A DNA stretch of 64,000 nt from Siphonodentalium dalli (taxonomy: Eukaryota; Mollusca; Scaphopoda; Gadilida; Siphonodentaliidae): NCBI GenBank assembly GCA_032622095.1, contig CP136066.1, positions 45,666,911 through 45,730,910 on the forward strand, given 5' to 3'. A model generated the notes under the pieces. The model was not told where the DNA came from and did not search any database. It was given only the letters and a program-made list of their open reading frames with translations. How positions within the stretch are numbered: position 1 is the first letter of the stretch; every line of letters starts with the position of its first letter. The translations under genes were made by a program, and so were the position numbers. This document shows positions 24,395-35,452 of this stretch, in pieces.

Positions 24395-25487
24395 TATGTA
24401 GATGGAGTTAAACCTCACAACAGTGTGTTGGGGATTTGGACCTTGACTTGGGACCTTTGGTTCTTAACGCAACAAATGCGCGTACACCTTATACACAAAT
24501 TTCTTATGTAACCAGAGTTTTTCTGGGATAAGATGAGTTTGAAGCCTGCTAACATTTCAAAATGTTGTCAGTTTTGTATTCTCTGCAGCGGAACTCGACG
24601 CATTGAAGCAAAAGTTACAAGAGATAAAATGTGTACGTAACGAGACTATAATACAAATGAACAAATAAATTCAGGGAGGGGTGGGCGATACAGGGAACTA
24701 AGGGTTGAACCGATATAAGCGATAATGACCAATGTTGACATATTATGCATCTCAACTCTACTGAACATTGCAACAAGACTATAAAATAGGGGGTGTCAGA
24801 ATCTTAGCCATCTCTATATAGTGCCAGAATAGTCCATGTTTATGATGACATTGCATTTATGACGGTCGAGGTTTATGAGCACCAAGTGTAAGACAATAGC
24901 TTAATCAGCCAAATGTGAATCACGACAGATATTTTGTGGCTATTTGTCGTCAATACCAATACAGTCAAAATAATATGCATGCTTTATGACAGATTGTAAT
25001 TTGATAACGGCGTAACAATATTAAGTTATTAGTTTCCAGATGTCACTTAGATATATTCGCAAGGATAAATGATTTAAAAAAAGATATTGATATAAAACAA
25101 AAAAATAATGACATTAAGAAGGACAATCCCGGGTTACCACCCCCCCCCCCCGAATCACTCTTTCAAATAAAGATTAATACATGTTTAATAAATGATATAT
25201 ATAAAAATACTTCTAGTTCATCCAAATTATTTAAATTATTGTGTATTTTACCTGTGTCTGTTAGATTTTACGTTTTAGTAATTAATTGTGAACCGACCAG
25301 AAAACGATGATTTAATTTGACCAAAGTATTTTTAATTTGGCCAAAAAACATTTGGCTAAAGTTTTTTTCATTTGGCTAATAAAATTTTCATTTGGCTAAA
25401 CTTTTGGCTAAAGTTTTTTTCGGTCCAGCGCGAACACTGGTTATGTGGATGGAGTTCTCATTAAACCTCACATCCTTATATTGGTTA

Positions 25488-25966
25488 CAGTAATGCCCAA
25501 AGTAATTTACCACTTAACCACATCAGACTTATTGGTAATTTTTCAGGATTTAAAATCCTGAACAATTACAAATAATTCTGCTCTGGTTAAGTGGTCAATT
25601 ACTTTGAACATTGCTGTATGAGGATTGAGTTATCATTAAACCTCAAATCCTTATATTGGTTACAGTAATACCCAAAGTAATTGACCACTTAACCACAGCA
25701 GAATTATGGGTATTTTTTCAGCATTTAAAATCCTGATAAATTTCCCATTATTCTACTGTGCTTAAGTGGTCAATTACTTTAAACATTACTGTATGAGGAT
25801 TGAGTTATCATTAAACCTCAAATCCTTATATTGGTTACAGTAATGCCCAAAGTAATTGACCACTTAACCACAGCATAATTATGGGTAATTTTTCAGGATT
25901 TAAAATCATGAAAAAATACCCATAATTTTCCTGTGGTTAAGTGATCAATTACTTTGGACATTACTG
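25488..25966. mobile_element. Three tandem palindromic MITEs (copy 2)
   Basis: Second copy of the MITE triplet, at 25488-25616, 25663-25791 and 25838-25966, each exactly 1572 bp downstream of its counterpart. One substitution (GAACATT to AAACATT) marks the middle member. Confidence 0.82.
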
Positions 25967-26406
25967 TATGTAGATGGAGTTAAACCTCACAACAGTGTGT
26001 TGGGGATTTGGACCTTGACTTGGGACCTTTGGTTCTTAACGCAACAAATGCGCGTACACCTTATACACAAATTTCTTATGTAACCAGAGTTTTTCTGGGA
26101 TAAGATGAGTTTGAAGCCTGCTAACATTTCAAAATGTTGTCAGTTTTGTATTCTCTGCAGCGGAACTCGACGCATTGAAGCAAAAGTTACAAGAGATAAA
26201 ATGTGTACGTAACGAGACTATAATACAAATGAAAAAATAAATTCAGGGAAGGGTGGGCGATACAGGGAACTAAGGGTTGAACCGATATAAGCGATAATGA
26301 CCAATGTTGACATATTATGCATCTCAACTCTACTGAACATTGCAACAAGACTATAAAATAGGGGGTGTCAGAATCTTAGCCATCTCTATATAGTGCCAGA
26401 ATAGTC

Positions 26407-27060
26407 ATTTATGGACTTCTATAAGATGTTGGGTTGGTACGTTATATGGACTCGGAGAAAAAGGGGTTTGTACCGATGAACTGACATAAATTAGTGGAGC
26501 GATGTTGCCATGTAATGTATCGCGACTGTGCTAAAGCAGCAATGCCATAAAATGGGGGGGGGGGGGGTATGAAATTATCTCTATCTCTATAGATGGCACC
26601 AGGATTATATCGAAAGGAATAGCAATTGATATACGTATACGGTATACTATAGTAATACCATAGACATATAAGTACAAGTATCACGCGATAAAATATTAAG
26701 GAACGTGACTATAGCGATGAAAAAATTAAATAAATTGGACCGGGATTAGAGGTTGGGTTGGTTATATGTGGATAATTGGATATGGAATTCATACCGATGA
26801 AACGATACAAATTAGTGGAGCGATAAAGACCAATGTTGACACTTAGTCAGGCTACGCGGGAGAAAATAGGGGTTGATACGATAGGCCGAAATAAATTTGT
26901 CGGTTGATAATGACCAATGTTGACGTATAAAGTAACACGACTGTACTGTCGCACAATTATCACATATAACGGTCAAATGTGGACTCTAGTGCCCAATATG
27001 GAACAGCTCAGAAAACATTTGCTCGGTTTAAGAGAATCGAGTGGATAAATCTTGGTGATA
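26407..27060. repeat. Diverged relatives of the end of the 1572-bp unit
   Basis: The motif GACCAATGTTGACA, with preceding GCGATAA or GGTTGATAA, occurs in both 1572-bp copies (about 24727 and 26299) and again at about 26828 and 26918. Near 26500-26590 are weaker copies of the stretch that ends in a G-run and CTCTATA-rich sequence. An older tandem array therefore precedes the recent duplication. Confidence 0.5.
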
Positions 27061-27099
27061 ATTCCAGAAAATAAAGATGGCGGAGAATCACAATGAAAC

Positions 27100-27650
27100 T
27101 ACCCACAATTCACTTCACTACACCAGGGGTTCGCAATGGGTTACACATTTTTTTTCAGTCTATCAAATTATTTATATTTTCAACAGTGACTTTAAGTTTA
27201 CAATTTCAGCATATCCTGACTCTATCGATACGATTTATCATATTTTCATAAACATATTATACACCGGTGGCGTTAACTTTACAATTTCGGCATCTACGTG
27301 ATTCTATACGATTAGGTAAGGTACAAAAATAAATGTCCAAGAATACACCAGGGGCTCCCAATGGGTTATATATTATTTTCAGTCTATCAGATTATTTATA
27401 TTTTCAACAACATATTATGACACCGGTGACTTTAAGTTTACAATTTCAGCCTGTCCTGACTCTATCGATACGATTTATCATATTTTCATAAACCATATTA
27501 TACACCGGTGGCGTTAACTTTACAATTTCGTGATTCTATCGGTACGATTGAGTAAGGTACAAAAATTCTCCAAGAATACATTCGTCCACACAATATCAAA
27601 ATCACCGAAACTAGATACACCACCATGTGACGTAATAACAATATATGTAG
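27100..27650. repeat. Dispersed repeat, two tandem copies, about 225-bp unit
   Basis: CACCAGGGG followed by (T/C)TC(G/C)CAATGGGTTA begins copies at 27121 and 27346. Both contain CCTGACTCTATCGATACGA and ACACCGGTGGCGTTAACTTT. The same family recurs at 40735-41270. It may belong to the termini of the nearby retroelement remnants. Confidence 0.65.
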
Positions 27651-27666
27651 TAAATAACCCTGCAAA

Positions 27667-27879
27667 TCAGAGATCAGCGGCACGAGAGATGTGTTCAATG
27701 GCTTGTTTGACATTGCGACGCAAACGCTGGTTGCCAGCCGAATTCAGGTGAACGTTATGATCCAAGAGGTCTTTGGCCATGGTAGAGAGGCGACGCAATG
27801 GCCAATAAAAAGCCAACCGATAATTACGACTCAACCGGTTTAGTGCTAAGTGTTGATTGATATTGACTCGATTCAGCAC
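27667..27879 (-). pseudogene. SGNH-hydrolase-like C-terminal fragment, probably of a retroelement
   Basis: The minus-strand frame ends with LLDHNVHLNSAGNQRLRRNV and then KQAIEHI, which resembles the last block (D-x2-H-L-N-x2-G) of SGNH/GDSL-type hydrolase domains, with the catalytic-like Asp and His. Such domains are encoded by several invertebrate retroelements. Upstream, LALNRLSRNYRLAFYWPLRR has no clear assignment. There is no credible start and no nucleophile block, so this is a fragment. It adjoins a copy of the repeat found in the DIRS leader, which supports a retroelement origin. A short remnant of a cellular esterase cannot be excluded. Confidence 0.4.
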
Positions 27880-27986
27880 GAGTTTCTCGATTGTTCTAAA
27901 GTGTGCTTGAACGCAAACAAGATTTTAGTGCTCAGTCTACGTTCAGCTTCTAATGTGCACGGTTGGCCCACCCTCCCACCCACATT

Positions 27987-28217
27987 TAGTAACGTAGATA
28001 ATTATTCGATTATATTGGCTTTTGAAAAAAGTTGATCATCAATACATATGAGAATATAGACTGCAAAAGTTCGTTTCATTGTATGATACATGTTTATAGT
28101 ATTAGTAACGTAGATAATTATTGGATTATATTGGCTTTTGAAAAAGTTGATCATCAATACATATGAGAATATAGACTGCAAAAGTTCGTTTCATTGTATG
28201 ATACATGTTTATAGTAT
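27987..28217. repeat. Tandem duplication, 116-bp unit x2
   Basis: Copies start at 27987 and 28103 with TAGTAACGTAGATAATTATT. They are nearly identical, differing by C/G in ATTCGATT/ATTGGATT and by an A-run length. Confidence 0.88.
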
Positions 28218-29394
28218 GACAGGTCGTTTGTGATTATTTAATATGATGTGCACAGTTTATGTGAAGCAAATCGTTAACCTGACTTTCTAGATTAAAACTT
28301 CGTTTATATAATTCGTAGTTGTTATTCTATAAATAATTTATGTTTGTTCGAGTAAAACGAGTTAAAACATAAATAGTTTTACTTTGTAAATATCTTATTT
28401 GCACGAGGATATGTTAGCGTGGTGACTTAGCGTTTTTGTTGGAAGGGACTGGCCAAATGTGCCATTTTTTAATATTATGTCAAGTTATGTGTGCTCTTTC
28501 AAAAAGTGAACTAGAAACAGGTTTCTGATCAATATTAACCCTTGTTTCCAGTATATATACAAAACGGCCGCCAATTTCAAGCATTATTAAACAGTGACGT
28601 TCCAACTGGTATAAAATTTAAGGCACATTCCTAATAAAGGCGTCATTCCACAAGGCATTGTTATATTTTGAAGATAATAGCTACCCAGGCTGACCAAATT
28701 TGAAATTTATCACTTTTTGAACCAAAAATATGAAGTTTTGTCATAAAATCATTCTCGTTTCAAATCTTTCGGAAATGTATACTGCAAACAAAACATACAA
28801 CATCTAGGACAAATTCGTAACCGTATTTTAGAAATTTTTGATTATATTACCCCTTACCCCAAAAATCATGAAATTTTGTTTTTGTGATAAACATCCGATA
28901 GAACATGGATGAGAATCTATAAAGGACACTATTCGATCACGTTTCTAAATACTGTAATGGCAATTACATACACAATGACCAAAGTTGAAATTTAAAACTT
29001 TTTCGACTAAACAGATACAATTTGGTAAGAAAATCCTCGTCATTTCAAATATTTTGGTCCAATAAATGATCATTTACTCATAGGAAATTTGCAATAGTTC
29101 ACAATGTTTGGTCTTATATGATTTGGACAGATATACTGAAAACAATGAATACATTTCGTTTGGCTAATATGTAACAACGTTTCAGAAAATTTGGTTTATG
29201 TTACCCCTCAACCCAAAATCTCGAAAATGTGACTGTTGTAAGGATTCAATAAATCTGTGGTTAAATCTTATAAAGTGAGTTTGTCGATCGCAATTCGTCA
29301 TATATAATAATGTAACAACCTCATTGTGAGCATAATGTTGAAATTTACGATTATATGCCTATATAACAATTATATTTCATCATTTCAACTATTA
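28218..29394. repeat. Non-coding with diverged long repeats
   Basis: Two related segments (about 28680-28930 and 29030-29290) share phrases such as TTACCCCT(T/C)A(A/C)CC, CGAAAATGTGAC/TGAAATTTTG and TATAAAG at similar spacing. No gene is recognised. Confidence 0.35.
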
Positions 29395-29685
29395 TCAACA
29401 AATATAAGGGAAATTTCTCAAACATTTCCCAAGATAATATACAATATGCGGTCTTAAAAGTTTCGAAAATGAATGTCGAATTCGACACATAATATGAATC
29501 GTACGTGACACGTAGTGGAGCAACCACACATGATGTGCCTCAAATTGGCCTTTTTTTCGGCGACGTAACGCTACGAATAATTTATGTAACATCATGCAGT
29601 GGTCACGACGGAGACGACGTGCCAAATTGACAAGACAAAATCTTGTCTGTATTATCGTCATGACTTCTTCCTTTTTATATTTCAT
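29395..29685 (-). pseudogene. Possible PIF/Harbinger transposase N-terminal fragment
   Basis: A 96-codon frame starts at ATG 29683-29685 and stops at 29395-29397. It is Arg/Leu-rich at first (NLARRLRRDH, FVALRRRKKG), then has HHVWLLHYVSRT and RIRHSFSKLLRPHIVYYL. Harbinger-type nucleases typically begin with an Arg-rich segment, a V-W-[VL]-x-P-like motif and then an F-x-x-L-L segment, which this resembles. The DDE catalytic region is absent. The assignment rests on pattern resemblance only; an unrelated short gene is possible. Confidence 0.33.
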
Positions 29686-30010
29686 TAAGCCAACCAACGA
29701 AATTGGTCTAAATGAAATTAATAGACTTAAATCACATGTGAATTCTTCGTAAGCCGTGAAGTAGTTACTTTAATTTTTATCGCGATGCTTCATTTCCAAT
29801 TCCGCTTTTTTTTGCAATCTCCACACGGTTGCTAACCGGATGTCACGTGACAATTTCTCCAAAATCTATACCCGCGACCTTGAAAAATCACTGATGGATA
29901 TAGGAAAAATTATATGACGTCATTCACCTGCCTTAGGTATAAGCACACTTGGTGGTTGTTATAAAGGTGTATACATGTAATTTCTTGGTGAAATAGAATA
30001 GAATTTCTAA

Positions 30011-30478
30011 AATCTATTATACCATCAATGGATATATTTGAAGGTATTGACCCAACATCATTCACTTATGTGATCTAGCATACAAGAGGGGTATATATAT
30101 AGATGTGTATTTCAGGTCACAACTTTAAATTGTCCATCAATAATACACATGACATAAAGATGGCCTAACTTTGTTTATACCATTTTCTTAAATTCGTGTT
30201 TGTTATGTTATATAACTGTAATGTTCACAGTCTGATAATACCATTAATCTATTATACCATCAATGGATATATTTGAAGGTATTGACCCAACATCATTCAT
30301 TTATGTGATCTAGCATACAAGAGGGGTGTATATATAGATATGTATTTCAGGTCACAACTTTAAATTGTCCACCAATAATACACGTGACATAAAGATGGCA
30401 TATCTTTGTTTATACTATTTTCTTAAATTCATGTTTGTTATGTTATATAACTATAATGTTCACAGTCTGATTATACCA
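30011..30478. repeat. Tandem duplication, 235-bp unit x2
   Basis: Copies begin at 30011 and 30246 with AATCTATTATACCATCAATG and run to about 30478. Scattered substitutions (for example TTCACTTATG versus TTCATTTATG) indicate moderate age. Confidence 0.9.
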
Positions 30479-30641
30479 GCCGATAGATAGCAACTCATAG
30501 ATTGTCATGTTATAATCACCGGTGCCTGTATTTATACGTTGAAGACATATTTTAGGCATTCTTAATATCACAATTACACATCTATATAACCTTGTGCATG
30601 GTAAATCAGCTTTTGCACATCTGCATATATGTTACAAGTTT

Positions 30642-31597
30642 TGGGATTTGCAACAACACTTAATGAGTTCTAAACACACAGCTGCAGCGTGTCGTGACAA
30701 GTGTACCACAATCCTGCCTGGTAGACAGCGCGTTTCTTATGCTGTACCTTCTATTGAGCGACAAGTTTTGACAACCTTTATTTTACGTAATGATAATGAA
30801 ACGTTCGAGTTCTTTGAAAATATCTGAGGACGAATCTAGTTGAATAAATGCCAATAGAAGAATCTTGAGAAACTGTTATCTGGGGGAAGCTGATATTTGA
30901 ATTGTGCTGCACATTATTCGTGCGCTTTCTTGTGGGCTGACGACAATCCATGTTCGGACTGTTGACACAGATGTCTAGGTAATTCTCCGCTGTCAGTTTT
31001 CAAAGTTTAACGATGCTAACAGTGGTTCTGATATATAGGTTTCTCTAGGAAAAGGCAATATAAAACATTGTACCATGTCAACAGCACATGTTCCGCTCAG
31101 GGCGACGACAATTGTTTATCTCTGCCCATTTTTCATTCGATATCTGGTTGTGAAAGCACTTCCTTCTTCCATGGAAAGGGCAGAAAACGTTTCTGGATGG
31201 CATGGAAATATTAACCCGCGATCATAGATACATGTGCATTTCTTCATTTGGCGAATCAACATTTTATTCAATTAGATTTGTCCTCAGATATTTTCAAAGA
31301 ACTCGAACGTTTCATTATCATTAATTATAATAAAGGTTGTCAAAGGTTGCTGATTAACGAGGCAAGAAGAGAATTCTCCAAAACTTGTCGCACAAAAGGG
31401 GCCCTAATACAGCATATGAAATGAGCCCTCTACCAGGCAAGATTGTGGTACACTTTTCATGACATAACAATTCCAATACCTGAAACTCGTGACTGGGGAT
31501 GGTCAGTTGAAAACCATGGATATAAACCATTGTGGGCTACATTACCAGAAGCTGCAACTGTGTGTTCAGAACTCATCAAGTGTTGTTGCAAATCCCA
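30642..31597. repeat. Large inverted repeat, arms 199 and 326 bp
   Basis: The left arm (30642-30840) starts GGGATTTGCAACAACACTTA. The right arm (31272-31597) is its reverse complement with about 125 bp of extra sequence. Both arms contain AACGTTTCATTATCATTA-type sequence next to the centre. The left arm stays open as WDLQQHLMSSKHTAAACRDK and the right arm carries a closely related frame with stops, so the arms may derive from a coding sequence that I do not recognise. Confidence 0.75.
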
Positions 31598-31609
31598 GTG
31601 AAAAAACAA

Positions 31610-32130
31610 TAGTTAATTTACAAGTTATTTGTGTGGTGAAGCAATAGCAAAAAAACAATAGTACATTTTCAACAGTCTTTTGGTGGTAAAACTATGGTAA
31701 TCGATCATCACGGTAATTACCATAGTGAAAAAACAATAGTTAATTTACAACAGTCTTTTGAGTGGTAACACTATGGTAATCATCATAATACCATGGTAAT
31801 TACAAGGAGACATAGTAATTACCATGGAGGCATGGGTATAACCATGGTAAATTAACTACTGTTTTTTTTACTATAGATTTACTACTCAAATAACCGTTGT
31901 AAAACCATAGTTTTACCACAACCGTTGTAAATTTACCACCCAAATCACCGTTGTAAATTTACCACCCAAATCACCATTGTAAATTTACCACCCAAATCAC
32001 CGTTGTAAATTTACACTCAAATAACCATTGTAAATTAACTATAGTTTCAGATAACCGTTGTAAATTAACTATTGTTTTTTATTATGGTAAACCATAATTT
32101 TACTATGGTAAAACAATAGTAAATATTTAT
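31610..32130. repeat. Cluster of short inverted and tandem motifs
   Basis: Contains repeated ACAATAGTTAATTTACAA-like and TACCATGGTA-like elements in both orientations, and a 26-bp tandem repeat with copies at 31922, 31948, 31974 and 32000 (ACCGTTGTAAATTTACCACC). It resembles the sub-terminal region of a DNA transposon. The boundaries were not resolved. Confidence 0.6.
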
Positions 32131-32674
32131 AAGGGATATGAGGGGGACTCTTATTGTTTAGGTGTTTATATGGGAAGAATATGTCTAGTATACCCTGAAT
32201 TTGGCCATATCGGATTTGACTGCTTTACATCAACCACAACCATGTGTGGTAAGGACACAGGTCGTGCATGCTGATATCGGTTGCTGAAACTACGTCTGTT
32301 TATTGAATTCAGATCAATGTCCACTGAGTCTAATCCATATCCAAACATGTGATATGAATACCGCACCTAATTTGCTATTAGCATATAATTATGTTATACA
32401 CACGGTGGCATTGACGTGGTACACTTGCCTCGTTAAGATATGGGTGTTTTAGACCGTGTAAAATCTATTTCCAGGAACACGTGGGTTATTTCCACACTAA
32501 GTATCCTGCTTGCTGCATCTAGTATTGCTACAATTGTTTTGTCGATAATCAGAAGTACATCTGTTTCTACCGCGGACATTATAACCTCAGACCGTAAGTG
32601 TATGGGATTATAAAGGTCCTTCGGCATGGCGTTTGCTGCGCGGTATGTCGCGCGATTATTTTGTCGTCGATTTA

Positions 32675-32800
32675 GAACAAGAACACCATAGTCAGAAATG
32701 GTAACGCCCTCAAGATCATATTATTAGGTATATGTATTTATTATAATATAAAATATATCGGTTTCATGAATGACCGCCTCAGAATTCCCATGACGCGAAC
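32675..32800. repeat. Dispersed repeat, copy 1 of a family shared with the DIRS end
   Basis: CACCATAGTCAGAAATGGTA followed by ACGCC starts a segment also found at 37431-37580 (with the downstream ACCGCCTCAGAATTCC) and, in part, at 21563-21620 at the presumed outer end of the DIRS element. It could be solo terminal sequences of that element. Confidence 0.55.
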
Positions 32801-32869
32801 ATTGTGATATCCCCTCTGTATATAGCGCTGGAGGGGTATCAACCCCACTAGAAGTTTCAAGCTAATTAC

Positions 32870-34416
32870 TATGGAATCCTATTAGGGCCACTTGCTAATG
32901 GCGCTTTCGGCGCGCGCCGAAAGCGACAAAAAGTGCGCCATTAGTAACGCGCCGAAAGCGACAAAATGTGCGCCGAAAGCGACAAAAAGTGCGCCGTAAC
33001 GGCGCACATTTTGTCGCTTTCGGCGCGTTATTAATGACGCACTTTTTGTCGCCTTCCAGTACTTATTTACTTGAAATTGGCCCAAAAAAAGGGAATTAGG
33101 GGTCCCTGGGGGCTTGATTCCCTCATATGGTTTGCTTATTGAATTACAATTTGGTACCTCCCCCCCATATTTTCATGTTATCAGCATCTCTGCCCCACGA
33201 ATGTGTGTCTCCACCCCGGAGTTCTAGTAAATTTTAGTAAGGGGATATCTCCTGCACAGATATATTTAGCATTCCATGGACTGCTTCCTGCATATGCATG
33301 GTGGGCCTATATAGACTCGAAATTTGAATACAAGACATATTTCCAAATGAATATCAGCATCCGTGCCCCAGGAATATGTCTCCACCCCGGAGTTCTAGTA
33401 AATTCCAGTAAAGGGACATCTCTTGCACAGATATATACAATTTTGATGGTCATATATAGAAAGGGAATTAGGGGTCCCTGGGGCTTGCTTCCCTCATATG
33501 GTGTACGTATTGACTTAAAATTGGGTAAAACCCCCTATTTTCACATCAGCAGCATCCCTGCCCCAGGGAATGTCTCTCCACCCTGGAGCTCTATTGTATT
33601 TGATTAAAGGGGCAGCCCCTGCACATATACATACAATATCAATGGTCATAACCTAATTGACTTAAAATTGGGTAAACAAGAAACCCCATATTTTCATATA
33701 ATCAGCATCCTTGCCCCATGACCTTCTATGACCATCAAACTTGTATATATCTGTGCAAGAGATGTCCCTATTTACCATATGCAGGAGGCTGTCCACCAAT
33801 AACTCATAATTCCCTTTTGATTACCATGGAAATGCTAAATATATCTGTGCAGGAGATATCCCCTTACTAAAATTTACTAGAACTCCGGGGTGGAGACACA
33901 CATTCGTAGGGCAGAGAGGCTGATAACATGAAAATATGGGGGGGGGTGCCAAATTTTAATTCAAAAAGCAAACCATATGAGGGAATCAAGCCCCCAGGGA
34001 CCCGTAATTCCCTTTTTTTGGGCCAATTTCAATAAATAAGTACTGGAAAGCGACAAAAAGTGCGTCATTATTAACGTGCCGAAAGCGACAAAAAGTGCGC
34101 CGTAACGGCGCACATTTTATAGCTTTCGGCCAGTGTTTCGGCACGTTAATAATGACGCACTCTTTGTCGCTTTCCAGTACTTATTTACTTGAAATTGGCC
34201 CAAAAAAAGTACTTATTTACTTGAAAGCGACAAAATGTGCGATATTAGCGCATGTTTCGGCGCGCCTTCAAAGCGACAAAATGTGCGCCGTAACGGCGCA
34301 CATTTCGGCGCTTTCGGCGCTTTCGGCGCTTTCGGCGCGTTACTAATGGCGCACTTTTTGTCGCTTCGGCGCGCGCTGAAAGCGCCATTAGCAAGTGGCC
34401 CTAATAGGATTCCATA
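32870..34416. mobile_element. Foldback element, long inverted repeats, 6-bp TSD
   Basis: The left end TATGGAATCCTATTAGGGCC (32870) is matched by the inverted right end finishing ...GGATTCCATA at 34416. AATTAC flanks both sides (32864-32869 and 34417-34422), a perfect 6-bp target-site duplication. The arms extend inward for roughly 400-500 bp, covering a CGCCGAAAGCGACAAAA-type sub-repeat and then a segment beginning TTGGCCCAAAAAAAGGGAA near 33080 (inverted near 34020). The middle carries direct repeats around CTCCACCCCGGAGTTCTAGT (about 33209 and 33377, with a weaker copy near 33570). No transposase gene is visible. Confidence 0.88.
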
Positions 34417-34559
34417 AATTACACTAACTGCCGCGTCGATTATGTTGTCAACGACGGGTTTGTTCGTAAATGGTATTGACTACAACACCGTGTGATAATT
34501 TGTGCATGAATTATAATATTATTTTAATGTATTTTGAGTCTTTATTCAATTTTTGCGCG

Positions 34560-35382
34560 AGATATTTGATATTCAATGGAAATTTTGTTCCCACTGAATT
34601 CTCAAGTTCCCGATGTCCGATCGTAAATTTGATACACATGAATCGGCCAGAGACTGAACTTGCAACATACAAAAATATGTCGCTAAAAATATTTATAGAA
34701 AACCCACAAAAGTAGCCTAAACGCAGCCCGTCATATAGTGCGCAATGATCAACTCCGACAATAAACTGTCTTCCAAAATATCTCTAGTGGGGTTATTTGG
34801 GGTTTATACCCCTGGAGATTCTTTCAGTTATTACAACATCTCTCCGACGACCAATCGTAATAAATTTGGTATCCACGAATCGGCAAAAGACTGAACTTTC
34901 AACATGCAAACGGTTGCCTTAAAATATTTATAGAAATCCGACAACAGACATTCAAACACGGACAAACTTTTGACCTATATATTCCTAGTTTGGGTTTATA
35001 TCGATTAATACGAAAAGTCCCCGATGTCCGATCGTAACAATTTTCATACCCATGAATCGGCCAGAGACTAAACTTGCAACATGCAAATATTTGTCGCCAA
35101 AAATAGTTATATAAAACCCACAAAAGTCACTTAAACGCTTATAGTGCGCAATGATAAACTCCGACAATAAACTGCCTACCGAAATATCTCTATATAGTGG
35201 GGTTATTTGGGGTTCATACCCCTCGAGATTATTTCAATTAGTACGTCATGTTCCCAACGTCCAATCGTAATAAATTTGGTATCCACGAATTGGTAAAAGA
35301 TTTAACTTGCAAAAGGTTGCCATTAAAACTATTTATAGAAATCCGCAGATAGGCATTCAAACTTTCTACCAATATATTTCTA
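34560..35382. repeat. Tandem repeat, 411-bp unit x2, each an internal dimer
   Basis: CGATGTCCGATCGTAA occurs at 34611 and 35022. Both units contain a second, diverged half (about 205 bp away) starting (C/A)CCAATCGTAATAAATTTGG. Shared phrases include ACACCCC/TACCCCT around TGGGGTTATTTGGGGTT and AATATTTATAGAAA. No gene is recognised. Confidence 0.7.
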
Positions 35383-35452
35383 GTTCCAGATGTCGTAAAG
35401 TTTACAACTGGTTTTGAGGAACTGGAAAAATTATTATTATCTGTAGCATTAA

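Larger units (their letters stand above)
23263..26406. repeat. Tandem duplication of a 1572-bp unit, near-identical
   Basis: Copy 1 is 23263-24834 and copy 2 is 24835-26406. Corresponding positions are offset by exactly 1572 bp at both ends checked. Only a handful of differences were noticed, for example TTCACATAAAG versus TTCAAATAAAG, TTTGAACATT versus TTTAAACATT in the middle MITE, and a one-base change in a C-run. The unit starts inside the hAT element, so the right terminus and right target duplication of that element are present twice. Copy junctions share only a few bases (CATG). Confidence 0.95.

Noticed and set aside
34095-34417. Ala/Gly/Phe-rich open frames near the foldback end
   Set aside because: They translate the CGCCGAAAGCGACAAA-type sub-repeats of the foldback element.
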